This document shows positions 9,208-18,471 of a stretch of DNA of 64,000 nt, piece by piece (the first letter of the stretch is position 1; each line of letters opens with the position of its first letter). The DNA lies in NCBI GenBank assembly GCA_022844485.1, contig JALHLQ010000016.1:28750-92749 (forward strand). Direction: 5' to 3'. The notes beneath the pieces were generated by a model. That model was not told the origin of the DNA. It made no database searches and worked only from the letters and a program-made list of their open reading frames with translations. The stretch is from Xanthobacteraceae bacterium (lineage in GTDB: Bacteria > Pseudomonadota > Alphaproteobacteria > Rhizobiales > Xanthobacteraceae). Made by a program: the position numbers and the translations under genes.

Positions 9208-9414
9208 TGTCCGTCTCCCCGATGCGTACATACCTCAACGCTGTCATCCTGCACCAGTTCCGGGCGCGGCTGTGACGCAACCGTGTTCGCGGGGAGGCGG
9301 CGAGAGATGCGCTTGAATCGCAAAGGGGATTGCACACAACCCCCGGACTTTTAGGTGGTATATTGCGCTGCGGTCGGTCATAATTGTTGCGGTGTTCTTG
9401 CGGGCGGGCACGCC

Positions 9415-10410
9415 ATGAATCTCGACAGTGTCGTAGGGTTTGATCTTACCGGTTCGATTGCGCTTCCCCTGTGGCTGGTGGGTGCAAGCGCGCTGCTGTT
9501 GATCGTGTTTCTTTTTCTGGCCTTCTTTCGCGCCGGTCCGGCGAGCACGCTCAGCACTGTACTCTGGATCGTTGCCGTTCCGTTCGGCGTCTGGGCGTCG
9601 TGGACCTTCATCGAGCGCTCGGCCGAACAGGACCGCGCAGCGGAGCGCCGCGCTCTCGAGACAAGGGCAATCGAGTTGACCGCGCGGGCGATCCTGCCCG
9701 GCTCGGCGCTCGCGTGCCTTGACGGCATCACGGATACCACCGAAAGCGCCTGCGAAGCGTCGATCTTCGCAACTCCGGAAAGCGTCGCTGCCGCAGCCTC
9801 CTATGTGGGCGCCCGGCTCAGGCTTTACGCCGACAGCGTGGATTTCGCCAACCGCCGGGACGCGTCCTATGCGGACAGTGTTGCGGGACTGCGCCATTCG
9901 CTCGAGACCGACCGCTTCGGGATCGTGGCGCATGTTCTCGCCACGCGTGAAGGATGCACGGCGGATCGTTGCGAGGTGATGACGCTTCTGCGCGATCCGA
10001 ACCGCGTGCGCGCGAATCTCAGCGGCCGAACGTTCGAGATCGTGATCGCTCGCCACGTCGCGAATTGGCCCGCGCGCCCCCGCGCCGCGGCGGCTCCGGC
10101 CAATGGGCCTTCGGCGCTGGCCGCCCCGAGCGCGAGCACCTTGTCGTTTCCGTCCGCGGCCTCGATCCCGCCCGTCAGCATCATGACGGCCGAGCCTCCG
10201 TCGCCGGCACCGCAGGCCGCGCCGGCACAGCAATCTCCGGCACCATCGCCTGCTGCCGGCCCGCCGCGGCGTCCTCCAACTCCGCAAACGCAACAGCAAC
10301 AGCCGCCGCAAGCCCAGACGCGCCCGGTCGCCGCCCAGACGGCGCCACCGCGGCCCGCGCCTCCAGTCCAGCTGGTGCCGCCGCCCCCGCCTCCTCCGCG
10401 CGCGCAATAG
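9415..10410 (+). CDS. Membrane protein with Pro-rich C-terminal tail
   Basis: A 331-residue protein from the ATG at 9415. Two transmembrane helices lie near the N terminus (about 18-40 and 48-65). A soluble domain with three Cys (ACLDGITDTTESACEAS, REGCTADRCEVM) follows to about residue 220. The last 110 residues are Ala/Pro/Gln-rich and end in a run of prolines. The middle domain reads as conserved, whereas the tail is low complexity and probably extended. I do not recognise a family; the tail resembles periplasm-spanning linkers, but there is no TonB-type C-terminal domain. Confidence 0.7.
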   Translation: MNLDSVVGFDLTGSIALPLWLVGASALLLIVFLFLAFFRAGPASTLSTVLWIVAVPFGVWASWTFIERSAEQDRAAERRALETRAIELTARAILPGSALACLDGITDTTESACEASIFATPESVAAAASYVGARLRLYADSVDFANRRDASYADSVAGLRHSLETDRFGIVAHVLATREGCTADRCEVMTLLRDPNRVRANLSGRTFEIVIARHVANWPARPRAAAAPANGPSALAAPSASTLSFPSAASIPPVSIMTAEPPSPAPQAAPAQQSPAPSPAAGPPRRPPTPQTQQQQPPQAQTRPVAAQTAPPRPAPPVQLVPPPPPPPRAQ

Positions 10411-10475
10411 GCGGCTGAAGAGTGGGGCAAAAGTCCTGTATTCCTCGGCGCCGGTGTTGGGGATAAGACAAATCG

Positions 10476-12449
10476 ATGTTTGCCTCCGTCCTCATCGCCA
10501 ATCGCGGCGAGATTGCCTGTCGCATTGCCCGCACGGCAAAAGCATTGGGGCTTCGCACGATTGCGGTCTACTCCGAGGCGGACGCGGACGCCTTGCATGT
10601 CCGCCTGTGTGACGAGGCGCATCTTATCGGGCCGGCGCCGGTGCGCGAGAGTTACCTGTCCATCGAGAGGCTGATCGAGGTTGGCCGCCGCGCGCGCGCG
10701 CAATGCGTGCATCCCGGCTACGGCTTCCTGTCCGAGCGGGCGGAATTCGCGGAAGCCTGCGCGGGGGCGGGCCTTGTGTTTGTCGGCCCGCCGCCTTCGG
10801 CGATCCGCGCGATGGGCCTGAAGGATGGGGCGAAGGCCTTGATGGAGCGCGCCCGCGTCCCAGTCGTGCCCGGCTATCATGGCGAACGTCAGGATCCGAA
10901 GTTCCTGAAAGAGAAGGCTTACGAAATCGGCTACCCGGTGCTGATCAAGGCTGTTGCCGGCGGCGGCGGCAAGGGCATGCGGCGCGTCGACCGCCACGCG
11001 GAATTCGACGCCGCGCTCGAGGGCGCGATGCGGGAGGCGCACTCTTCCTTCGGCGATCCGCGCGTGCTTGTGGAAAAATACATCACCGCGCCGCGGCACG
11101 TGGAAATCCAGGTCTTCGCCGACCGGCACGGACAGGCGATCCATCTCAACGAGCGCGATTGCTCCTTGCAGCGCCGGCATCAAAAGGTGATCGAGGAAGC
11201 GCCCGCACCTGGGATGAGCGCGGCCGTGCGCGAGGCGATGGGGCGCGCGGCGGTCGAAGCGGCGAAAGCGGTCGGTTACGTGGGCGCCGGCACCGTCGAG
11301 TTCATCGCCGATGGCGCCAAGGGCCTTCGCCCCGACGGTTTCTGGTTCATGGAAATGAACACGCGCCTGCAGGTCGAACACCCGGTGACCGAGGCGATCA
11401 CCGGCCTCGATCTCGTCGAATGGCAATTCCGGATCGCGGCGGGCGAGAAGCTGCCGCTCGCGCAATCCGCGGTCCCGTTGCAAGGGCATGCCGTCGAAGC
11501 CCGTCTCTATGCGGAAGACCCCGAGCGCGGATTCCTCCCTTCGACCGGCAGGCTGGTCGCGCTCGAACTGCCCGAAGGGGAGGGCGTCCGCGTCGACGCC
11601 GGCGTCGAAGCCGGTGCCGAAGTCACGCCGTACTACGATCCGATGATCGCCAAGGTGATCGCGCATGCGTCGACGCGCGAAGCCGCGCTCGATCGGCTGG
11701 CCGCGGCGCTCGACCGCACCCTGATCGCCGGCCCGCGCACCAATGTCGGCTTCCTCGCCGCGCTTTGCCGCGCGCCGGAGTTTCGTGCGGGACGGTTCGA
11801 CACGGGCTTCATTGATCGAAACCTGGAGTCGCTCGGCGCGCTGCCGCGGCCGTTCGACCGCGCTGCCGCGGCCTTCGGGGCGTTGCGCCTGATCGCGCGC
11901 GAAGAGGCGCGTGTGGCCGCCCGCGCAAGGCTGGTCACCAACGAGGCATGCTCGCCGTGGGACGTCGATGATGCGTTTCAGCTCACCGGCGCCCGGACCA
12001 CGATGCTGCCCGTGGTGGTTGACGGCGAGGCGGCGATTGCCCACGTCCAATTCCAGGACAAAGCGACGCGGGTTTCGCTCGACGGTGTCGCGGCGGCGAG
12101 CGACGCCACGGCGGTGGAGAGCGGGGAGGCGATGTTCGTCGTCCGCCGCGGCAGGCAAACCGTCGTCCGCCTGAAGGATTTCGACTCGATCGACGTCGAG
12201 CACCTCGACGACAGCGGCCTTGTGAAAGCGCCGATGAGCGGCAAAGTGATTGCCGTGCTGGTCGAGCCCGGGGTGGAAGTCGAAAAGGGTCAACGTGTCG
12301 CCATCATCGAAGCGATGAAAATGGAGCACGCCTTGCAGGCGCCGCTCCGAGGCACCGTCATCGAGGTCGCGGTCACCGTGGGCCTGCAGGTCGCGGAAGG
12401 GGCCAAGATGATCGTGATCCAGCCGCGCGAGAGTGACAAAGAGGCATGA
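10476..12449 (+). CDS. Acyl-CoA carboxylase biotin-containing alpha subunit (probably methylcrotonyl-CoA carboxylase)
   Basis: A 657-residue biotin carboxylase plus carrier. The N-terminal biotin carboxylase opens FASVLIANRGEIACRIART; the ATP-grasp glycine loop is AVAGGGGKGM and the active-site region EMNTRLQVEHPVTE. The C-terminal biotinyl domain has EAMKMEH with Lys615 as the biotin site. The sequence around GPPPSAIRAMGLKDGAKALM resembles methylcrotonyl-CoA carboxylase alpha (leucine breakdown) more than propionyl-CoA carboxylase, but substrate cannot be settled here because the carboxyltransferase beta subunit is not in the window. The stop overlaps the next start (ATGA), so the two genes are coupled. 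Confidence 0.92.
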   Translation: MFASVLIANRGEIACRIARTAKALGLRTIAVYSEADADALHVRLCDEAHLIGPAPVRESYLSIERLIEVGRRARAQCVHPGYGFLSERAEFAEACAGAGLVFVGPPPSAIRAMGLKDGAKALMERARVPVVPGYHGERQDPKFLKEKAYEIGYPVLIKAVAGGGGKGMRRVDRHAEFDAALEGAMREAHSSFGDPRVLVEKYITAPRHVEIQVFADRHGQAIHLNERDCSLQRRHQKVIEEAPAPGMSAAVREAMGRAAVEAAKAVGYVGAGTVEFIADGAKGLRPDGFWFMEMNTRLQVEHPVTEAITGLDLVEWQFRIAAGEKLPLAQSAVPLQGHAVEARLYAEDPERGFLPSTGRLVALELPEGEGVRVDAGVEAGAEVTPYYDPMIAKVIAHASTREAALDRLAAALDRTLIAGPRTNVGFLAALCRAPEFRAGRFDTGFIDRNLESLGALPRPFDRAAAAFGALRLIAREEARVAARARLVTNEACSPWDVDDAFQLTGARTTMLPVVVDGEAAIAHVQFQDKATRVSLDGVAAASDATAVESGEAMFVVRRGRQTVVRLKDFDSIDVEHLDDSGLVKAPMSGKVIAVLVEPGVEVEKGQRVAIIEAMKMEHALQAPLRGTVIEVAVTVGLQVAEGAKMIVIQPRESDKEA

Positions 12450-12883
12450 CGCTCCATCTCATCAAGCTTTGCGTCGGCTGCGATTCAGTGAAAGAGCTCA
12501 AGGATTGGATCGCCGAGAAGCAGCGCGAAAAGAAGAAGCGGCGGCAGCCGCTCGATCACGTCCACACGACGCGCATGGTGCCGAAGCGCGCCGACGAGCT
12601 TCTGGCGGGCGGCTCGCTCTACTGGGTGATCCGCGGCGAGGTCGCCTGCCGGCAAAAGCTCCTGGATGTCCGGCCCTTCGTCGACAAGGACGGCGTCGGC
12701 CGCTGCCGCCTGGTGATGACACCGAAGCTCATCCTTACCGAGCCCAGGCCCTGCCGCGCTTTTCAGGGTTGGCGGTATCTGGACGCGAAGGAAGCGCCGC
12801 GCGACCTCGACCGCGCCGCGCCCGGCGCGAAGATGATGCCGGAAACGTTACGGCGTGAACTGCGCGAGCTCGGGCTGCTGTAA
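12446..12883 (+). CDS. DUF1489 family protein
   Basis: A 145-residue soluble protein, conserved across alphaproteobacteria and of unknown function. It opens MTLHLIKLCVGCDSVKEL, then a Lys/Arg-rich helix, then HTTRMVPKRADELLAGGSLYWVIRG with a conserved Cys (ACRQKLLDV). The ATG overlaps the stop of the carboxylase gene by four bases. In many alphaproteobacteria DUF1489 proteins are found beside housekeeping genes. Length and motifs are complete. Convergent with panC, 27 bases away. Confidence 0.88.
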   Translation: MTLHLIKLCVGCDSVKELKDWIAEKQREKKKRRQPLDHVHTTRMVPKRADELLAGGSLYWVIRGEVACRQKLLDVRPFVDKDGVGRCRLVMTPKLILTEPRPCRAFQGWRYLDAKEAPRDLDRAAPGAKMMPETLRRELRELGLL

Positions 12884-12910
12884 TCCTGTGCCGGCCGGAA
12901 CGCCGGACCG

Positions 12911-13783
12911 CTAAGGCCGTGCCGGCAGGGATACGCCCACATTGTCGATCAGTCGCGTCCGCCCGAGCCGTGCCGCCACGAGCAGGCGAACCGGCCCGTC
13001 CGTCATCGAGGCGACAGGCTCGAGCGTCTCGGCGTGCCGCGCCTCGAGGTAGTCGAGCTGGAAGCCGGCGCGGGTGATGGCCTCGCGGCCATCGGCCATG
13101 ACGGACGCGATCGGCGCCCCGCCGGCGATCTTGCGGCTGCAGTCCTCAAGCACGCGAAAGAGCGTCGGCGCCGCCGCGCGCTCTTGCGGGCTCAGATAGA
13201 CGTTGCGCGACGACATCGCGAGCCCGTCCGGCTCGCGGACGGTCGGCACGCCGATGACGCGGACCGGGAGATCGAGGTCGTGCGCCATGCGCGTGACGAC
13301 CTTCAGCTGCTGATAGTCCTTTTCACCGAACATCACGATGTCGGGCAGGCATTGGATCAAGAGCTTGGCGACGACGGTGGCCACGCCGGCGAAGAAATGC
13401 GGCCGGTAGGCGTCTTCCAGTCCGACTAAAGCCGGTCCGCCCGGCGTGATCCTGGTCGAAAAGCCATCCGGATACATTGTGGCAACGCTGGCCGGCGCCC
13501 AGACCAGATCGGCCTTTTCCTTTGCCAGCGCCGCCAGGTCGGCATCGAAAGTGCGCGGATAGCTCGAAAGGTCCTCGTTCGGGGCGAACTGGGCCGGATT
13601 GACGAAAATCGAGACGACGACGCGTTTGGACCGGCGGCGCGCGACGCGGACAAGCGACAGATGCCCCTCATGCAACGCGCCCATGGTCGGAACGAGGGCC
13701 ACGCTCTCGCGCGCACCGCGGAAGCGCGCGACGGCCTGGCGCAAAGTTCGAACAGTCCCGGCAACGCGCGGTCGTCTGACCAT
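12911..13783 (-). CDS. panC: Pantothenate synthetase (pantoate--beta-alanine ligase)
   Basis: Cytosolic ATP-dependent ligase joining pantoate and beta-alanine in coenzyme A synthesis. The nucleotide-binding motif is [15 protein letters not shown], then [15 protein letters not shown], the GEKDYQQL loop and SSRNVYLS (KMSKS-like). At 290 residues from the ATG at 13783 it has normal length; the open frame extends 43 codons further upstream (to 13912) with no conserved sequence. panB is not adjacent. Transcribed divergently from mipZ across about 150 bases. Confidence 0.95.
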   Translation of the reverse strand: MVRRPRVAGTVRTLRQAVARFRGARESVALVPTMGALHEGHLSLVRVARRRSKRVVVSIFVNPAQFAPNEDLSSYPRTFDADLAALAKEKADLVWAPASVATMYPDGFSTRITPGGPALVGLEDAYRPHFFAGVATVVAKLLIQCLPDIVMFGEKDYQQLKVVTRMAHDLDLPVRVIGVPTVREPDGLAMSSRNVYLSPQERAAAPTLFRVLEDCSRKIAGGAPIASVMADGREAITRAGFQLDYLEARHAETLEPVASMTDGPVRLLVAARLGRTRLIDNVGVSLPARP

Positions 13784-13936
13784 GTGGTGCTCACTCGCTC
13801 GCGGGCGAACGTAGCAAAGCGCGGACAGCCGTGCCACGCCGAACGCAAACGGAAATATTTTTGCAGAGCATGTGCGCGGCATCTTGACCGAAAGCACTCT
13901 CGACACAGACAATCGATTCTATCGAGGGAAGCGTAA

Positions 13937-14881
13937 ATGTTGCTGCAGGCGCCGGTTGGGTTACCCAAATCCGCGCACGTGATAGTGCTCGGCAATGAGA
14001 AGGGCGGTTCGGGCAAGTCAACAACCGCCATGCATGTCTGTGTGGCGTTGCTGAAAGCAGGCCAGCGGGTCGCGACGATCGACCTCGACAGCCGCCAGAA
14101 GAGCTTCACGCACTATATCGAGAACCGGCAGGCCTGGGCGAAACGGGCCGGGATCGAGCTTGAAATTCCGACCTATTACAGCGTGGCCCGCTCCGAAGGC
14201 GCCAAGGTGGACGAGAACGAGGCGGCCGAGTTCTCGCGCTTTGCCGAAGCGATTACCGCGGTCGAGCACACCCATGATTTTGTCGTGATCGACACGCCGG
14301 CAAGCGACAGCTATCTCATGCGGCTCGCCCATTCGATGGCCGACACGCTCGTGACTCCGATGAACGACAGTTTTGTCGATTTCGACGTTCTCGGGTCCGT
14401 GGACCCGAAAACCTTCGAGGTGACCGGGGTCAGTCACTACGCCGACATGGTGCGGGTTGCGCGGCGGCAACGGCGCGCGGTGGATGGCGGGCATACCGAC
14501 TGGATCGTCGTGCGCAACCGCCTCGCCCAGGTCGCATCCCGCAACAAGCGCCTGGTTGGCGACAGCCTGAACAGCCTGGCCCTGCGTCTCGGCTTCCGGC
14601 TGATCGACGGTTATGCCGAACGCGTCGTCTATCGCGAGTTCTTCCCACGCGGCCTGACCGCGCTGGACAACCTTGACGAGGCTACCCTCGGCTCACGGCC
14701 GAATATGTCGCATATCACCGCCCGGCAGGAAGTCCGGGCGCTTCTGGACGCGCTGCGGCTGCCGATCGACGAGCGCGGAAAGCGGCGTGCGGCCGCCCGC
14801 AACGAGTGGCTTGCCTCTGCGGACAAGCCGCTCGACGTGCACGACATGCTCGGCGACGTGGAGATCCGGGCGGCCGAGTAG
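13937..14881 (+). CDS. mipZ: Division-plane positioning ATPase MipZ
   Basis: ParA/Mrp-type P-loop ATPase that forms a gradient from the ParB-bound origins and inhibits FtsZ away from midcell in alphaproteobacteria. The deviant Walker A is GNEKGGSGKST (about residues 18-28), followed by ATIDLDSRQKSFTHYIENR, the MipZ signature, and the Walker B region FVVIDTPASD. The C-terminal part (FFPRGLTALDN, SHITARQEVR) is also MipZ-like. 314 residues matches the family. The following VWA/DnaJ genes are on the same strand. Confidence 0.95.
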   Translation: MLLQAPVGLPKSAHVIVLGNEKGGSGKSTTAMHVCVALLKAGQRVATIDLDSRQKSFTHYIENRQAWAKRAGIELEIPTYYSVARSEGAKVDENEAAEFSRFAEAITAVEHTHDFVVIDTPASDSYLMRLAHSMADTLVTPMNDSFVDFDVLGSVDPKTFEVTGVSHYADMVRVARRQRRAVDGGHTDWIVVRNRLAQVASRNKRLVGDSLNSLALRLGFRLIDGYAERVVYREFFPRGLTALDNLDEATLGSRPNMSHITARQEVRALLDALRLPIDERGKRRAAARNEWLASADKPLDVHDMLGDVEIRAAE

Positions 14882-14993
14882 CCGTCGCCGCGGCCGCCTG
14901 CCTCTGGCGGGCCGGCTTGCCATTGCAAGCGCCGCCCAAAATGCCACTTTATCCGCAGATGTTCAGGCGGCGGCCGAGCTTGGCCCGGGGTCT

Positions 14994-15725
14994 ATGACGA
15001 ACAAGTCCGATAAGCCTCCGATGAGGAGCGAAGGCGAGAAGCCCGCAACGGCGTCCGTCTCGGGAGAGATCGGCGCTTTTCTCGCCCGTGCCCGCACCCT
15101 GGCCCCGCCGGCCGAGCCTGGGATGCGTGGCCGGCTGATCTTTGCGCTCGATGCCACCATGAGCCGGCAGCCAACATGGGATCACGCCTGCCGATTGCAG
15201 GCGGATATGTTCTGCGAGGCGGCTTCGATCGGCGGTCTTGAGGTGCAGCTCGTCTATTACCGCGGCTTGACCGAGTGCCGCGCCTCCAAGTGGGTCTCCG
15301 ACGGCACGCAGCTTGCCGATCTCATGACCCGCATCGATTGTCGCGGCGGCCATACACAGATCCGAAAGATCCTCGCGCACGCGCGCGCCGAGACCGAGAG
15401 GCGCAAGGTGCAAGCGCTGGTCTTTGTCGGCGACGCCATGGAGGAAGCCATCGACGACCTGTGTGCGTCGGCCGGCGAGCTCGGCTTGCTCGGCGTGCCG
15501 GCCTTCGTGTTCCAGGAGGGCCACGATCCGATCGCCGCGCAGGCGTTCCGGGAGATGGCGCGCCTCACCCGCGGGGTCTATTGCCGTTTCGACAGCGGCT
15601 CGGCGCACCAGCTTGGCGAATTGCTGCGCGCCGCCGCGGTATATGCAGCCGGCGGGATCAAGGCTCTGTCAAACCTGTCGCGCCCTGGAACAGGTGCTCA
15701 GCGACTCCTGCAGCAGCTTAGGTAG
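14994..15725 (+). CDS. VWA-like protein of unknown function, paired with a DnaJ gene
   Basis: A 243-residue cytosolic protein with no signal peptide. After a hydrophilic N terminus the fold starts at RGRLIFALDATMSRQPTWD, where DATMS is a DxTxS variant of the metal-ion adhesion motif of von Willebrand A domains. A conserved AGG/CRGGHTQIRKIL element and VQALVFVGDAMEE follow, then VPAFVFQEGHD. It stops three bases before the DnaJ-domain gene and so is almost certainly cotranscribed with it; this pairing recurs in rhizobia. Function unknown. The ATG at 14994 is chosen because an upstream extension would run back into mipZ. Confidence 0.8.
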   Translation: MTNKSDKPPMRSEGEKPATASVSGEIGAFLARARTLAPPAEPGMRGRLIFALDATMSRQPTWDHACRLQADMFCEAASIGGLEVQLVYYRGLTECRASKWVSDGTQLADLMTRIDCRGGHTQIRKILAHARAETERRKVQALVFVGDAMEEAIDDLCASAGELGLLGVPAFVFQEGHDPIAAQAFREMARLTRGVYCRFDSGSAHQLGELLRAAAVYAAGGIKALSNLSRPGTGAQRLLQQLR

Positions 15726-15728
15726 ACA

Positions 15729-16427
15729 ATGGCGCTGCTCATCGGGGCCGTGCTCCTCGTCCTCATTCTTCTCGTTCTATATCTCGCCTCGCGCGCAGAT
15801 GCGAAGGCGCTCGCGCGCGGAATGCGGACGGGCGGCGGCATTGCGGCGCTGGCCGGCGCGGCGTTTCTCGCATTCCGCGGACAATTCATGCTGGCGGTGC
15901 CGCTGGGCTATGCGGGACTGACCCTGCTTGGCTGGATTCCGATGCCGGCGGGCTTCGGCGCCCGCACCAGCAAGACCGCGGGACAGGTCTCGCGGGTGCG
16001 CTCCGCCATGCTCGAGATGGAGCTCGAGCACGATACGGGTCTCATGCGCGGCCGGTTTCTCGCCGGACGCTTTGACGGCGCCAATCTGGACGCGCTCGAC
16101 GTCGCGACGCTGATCGGTGTCCTCGCCGAAATGGACGAGGAAAGCCGCGCGCTACTTGCAGCGTATCTTGACCGCCGGGATTCCGGTTGGCGTGAGCACG
16201 CGCAGGCTGATGCTGCAGCGGGGCGCGGCGCTCCGCCGAGTGGCGGGCCAATGACGGAACAAGAGGCTTACCAGATCCTTGGCCTTCAGGCGGGTGCGAG
16301 CGCCGACGAGATCGGCCGTGCGCACCGGAGCCTGATGAAGAAACTCCACCCCGACCAAGGGGGGTCGACTTATCTCGCGGCCCGGGTCAACCAGGCCAAG
16401 GATGTTCTGCTTCGCCGCCATCGCTGA
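15729..16427 (+). CDS. Membrane-anchored DnaJ-domain protein
   Basis: A 232-residue protein with two hydrophobic helices at the N terminus (about 2-20 and 37-70), a cytosolic middle region (LEMELEHDTGLMRGRFLAG) and a C-terminal J domain (MTEQEAYQILGL through HPDQGGS). HPD, the Hsp70-stimulating tripeptide, is intact. The layout, with the J domain at the C terminus after membrane segments, resembles TIM14/DjlA-like proteins. It most likely recruits DnaK to a membrane process, and the partner VWA-like gene lies three bases upstream. Confidence 0.88.
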   Translation: MALLIGAVLLVLILLVLYLASRADAKALARGMRTGGGIAALAGAAFLAFRGQFMLAVPLGYAGLTLLGWIPMPAGFGARTSKTAGQVSRVRSAMLEMELEHDTGLMRGRFLAGRFDGANLDALDVATLIGVLAEMDEESRALLAAYLDRRDSGWREHAQADAAAGRGAPPSGGPMTEQEAYQILGLQAGASADEIGRAHRSLMKKLHPDQGGSTYLAARVNQAKDVLLRRHR

Positions 16428-16493
16428 ACTCCAACTCAACGCAACACCAACACTGCGCTTCCGGCCGACGTTCCCCTGTCATGTTCTTGGACC

Positions 16494-18119
16494 CTAGTTT
16501 TTCAGGGTCACGCACGCGATTTCATTACGCTTGAATAGTTTACAAGCTGCTTCCGCAGTGTCCCGATCGAGCCCGGTAAAGCGGGCGCGGTAGAAATTAT
16601 GATCTCCCTTCTTGACGCGCTCGGTCAGCGGAGCCGCTTTGACCAAGAGAGCTTTGGCTATGGATTGGGCGGATTTCAGGCGGCCCTTCGCCTGCTCTTC
16701 ATTGGGGAAGGCGCCGACCTGGATGGCCCAGTCCCCCCTTAAGCGGCCAGGCTGCGCCTCGACCTTGGCCAGACGCATGTCCCGGTGGGCGCCCGGAGGA
16801 GTGGAAGCGGCGGCAGACCCCTGTTCGGCCAAAGGCGGCCCTGCTGCCGGCTGACCCGACTGCATCTGCTGGAGCGATGAGCCGGGTAGGACGCCGAGGA
16901 CGCCGGGCGCTGCGCCAGGCGGGGGCGGCAGTCCGGCCGGCAAAAGGGCGGAGTCTTGGGAGGAGTAAGCGCTTGCCGCCGACGGCATGCCGGCGGTGAG
17001 CTGATTGATCGCGGCGGAGTGGTTGGCGCCGGCGCGAACAGTGACGGTCTTCACCGCAAGCGGCTGAATGGGGTCGAGGGCACCCGTGCCGACACGGATG
17101 CTGCCGGTCGGCGGCGTCTCGATACGGGTTGAATCGACCTCCGCAGGCGGCGAGCCTGCCAGGGCCATGGCCATGGGCGCGTTCTCGGCGGTTCTGGTTC
17201 GCGGCGTCGGGCGGGAGTCGGCCGCCGCTTCCATGATCCGCGGCGCGCTGCGATGCGCGGAGGCGGCGACGATATGCTGCTCGAGCAGCGAGCGCATGCG
17301 CGCATCGCGCTGGTTGCCGGAGCGGCCGCCGAGCACGACGGCGATCACGTGGCGGTTGCCTCTGCGCATGGATGAGACGAGGTTGAAGCCGGACGCATTG
17401 GTGTAGCCGGTCTTGATCCCGTCGACGCCGGCCACGCGGCCGAGGAGCTTGTTGTGGTTGCGAAAGGCGATGCCGCGATACTGGAACGAGGCCGTCGCGA
17501 AGTAGCGGTAATAGCGCGGGAAACGATCCTGGATGGCGCGGCCCAGAAGGGCCTGCTCGCGCGCCGTGGTGACTTGCGCTTCATCCGGTAACCCGGACGC
17601 ATTCCTATAGACCGTGCGCGTCATGCCAAGGGCGCGCGCTTTCGCCGTCATGCGCCGTGCGAACTCGGCCTCGCTCCCGCCGATCGCCTCGGCCACGATC
17701 ACTGCGGCGTCATTCGCGGACTTCGTGATCAGCGCGCGGATGGCGTCTTCAACGGCGAGTGTCTGACCGGGCTTGATGCCAAGCTTTGAAGGGGCCTGCG
17801 CCGCTGCGTGCGCAGAGACCTCGAGCTGGGAATCGAGCTTGAGCTTGCCGGCTTCGATCTGCTCGAAAAGCAGGTAGAGCGTCATGATTTTCGTGAGAGA
17901 TGCGGGATGGCGCAGGCTGTCCGCGTTTGCGTGATGCATCACCTGGCCCGAATTCACGTCCACGAGGATGGCGGCGTAGGGCGGGTTGTAATTGCGGGCC
18001 GCCTTCTTGCGCTTGCCCTTGGCTTCCGCGTCATCGACGCCGGCCGCGGATACGGTAACGGTCGCCGCAAGCACGAGCGGCATGAGCCAATGTTTGCGCG
18101 ACCGAACTTGCCCCGCCAT
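16494..18119 (-). CDS. D-alanyl-D-alanine carboxypeptidase with C-terminal SPOR domain
   Basis: Peptidase S11 (DacA/DacC-like), 541 residues, exported (signal about 10-27). Active-site motifs are complete: S74-L-T-K77, S134-A-N136 and K236-T-G. A long Ser/Pro/Ala-rich linker joins the catalytic domain to a SPOR domain at about 465-541 (GDWAIQVGAFPNEEQAKGRL onwards) that binds denuded glycan at the division site. It trims pentapeptides in the periplasm. Fused SPOR is common in rhizobial versions. Divergent from the phasin gene. Confidence 0.93.
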   Translation of the reverse strand: MAGQVRSRKHWLMPLVLAATVTVSAAGVDDAEAKGKRKKAARNYNPPYAAILVDVNSGQVMHHANADSLRHPASLTKIMTLYLLFEQIEAGKLKLDSQLEVSAHAAAQAPSKLGIKPGQTLAVEDAIRALITKSANDAAVIVAEAIGGSEAEFARRMTAKARALGMTRTVYRNASGLPDEAQVTTAREQALLGRAIQDRFPRYYRYFATASFQYRGIAFRNHNKLLGRVAGVDGIKTGYTNASGFNLVSSMRRGNRHVIAVVLGGRSGNQRDARMRSLLEQHIVAASAHRSAPRIMEAAADSRPTPRTRTAENAPMAMALAGSPPAEVDSTRIETPPTGSIRVGTGALDPIQPLAVKTVTVRAGANHSAAINQLTAGMPSAASAYSSQDSALLPAGLPPPPGAAPGVLGVLPGSSLQQMQSGQPAAGPPLAEQGSAAASTPPGAHRDMRLAKVEAQPGRLRGDWAIQVGAFPNEEQAKGRLKSAQSIAKALLVKAAPLTERVKKGDHNFYRARFTGLDRDTAEAACKLFKRNEIACVTLKN

Positions 18120-18352
18120 AGGTGCTCCCGTCTTCCGGGTCCGAGCAGCCGGGAGCGGCGCCTGGACACGTTGCCCTGTCTGTCAGCCGCTGGTTGGCAG
18201 CCTCAGCGACGAGGTCTAATCCGATTCTCCGGAGTGGTCGGCCTCGGATGCCATCTTACGCCGGTTCCAGCCAGATGCCCTTGCGGCACCCCCGACGGTA
18301 AGATCGCATCGTTTCCAAAGAGTTAAGTAGGATGTGGCAATTTCATGGTGTT

Positions 18353-18394
18353 TTGCACTGCAAGAGGGATATTGACTATTTTTGTGCAGTGCAC
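18353..18394 (+). promoter_or_regulatory. Two candidate PhaR operators overlapping the phasin promoter
   Basis: Two odd-length palindromes, TTGCACTGCAA at 18353-18363 and GTGCAGTGCAC at 18384-18394, have centres 31 bases apart, about three helical turns. A TTGACT (18372-18377) and CATATT (18395-18400), 17 bases apart, form a plausible promoter, and the second palindrome lies in its spacer. TGC-rich palindromes of this kind are the known targets of PhaR, the repressor of phasin genes in alphaproteobacteria. Confidence 0.7.
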
Positions 18395-18471
18395 CATATT
18401 GGGTTGTGAGCCGGTGGAAGCATCGGCGCGGCCCCTCACAGACTGAGCCCGGCGCGGGCGGAGGATCGACC

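Noticed and set aside
10261..10410. Possible TonB-like protein because of the Pro-rich end at 9415-10410
   Set aside because: There is no TonB C-terminal domain after the Pro tract; the protein ends within it.
9867..12329. Long minus-strand open frame (about 820 codons) opposite the acyl-CoA carboxylase
   Set aside because: It mirrors a confident gene; the translation is His/Arg/Asp-rich with no family motif, the usual antisense shadow of GC-rich codons.
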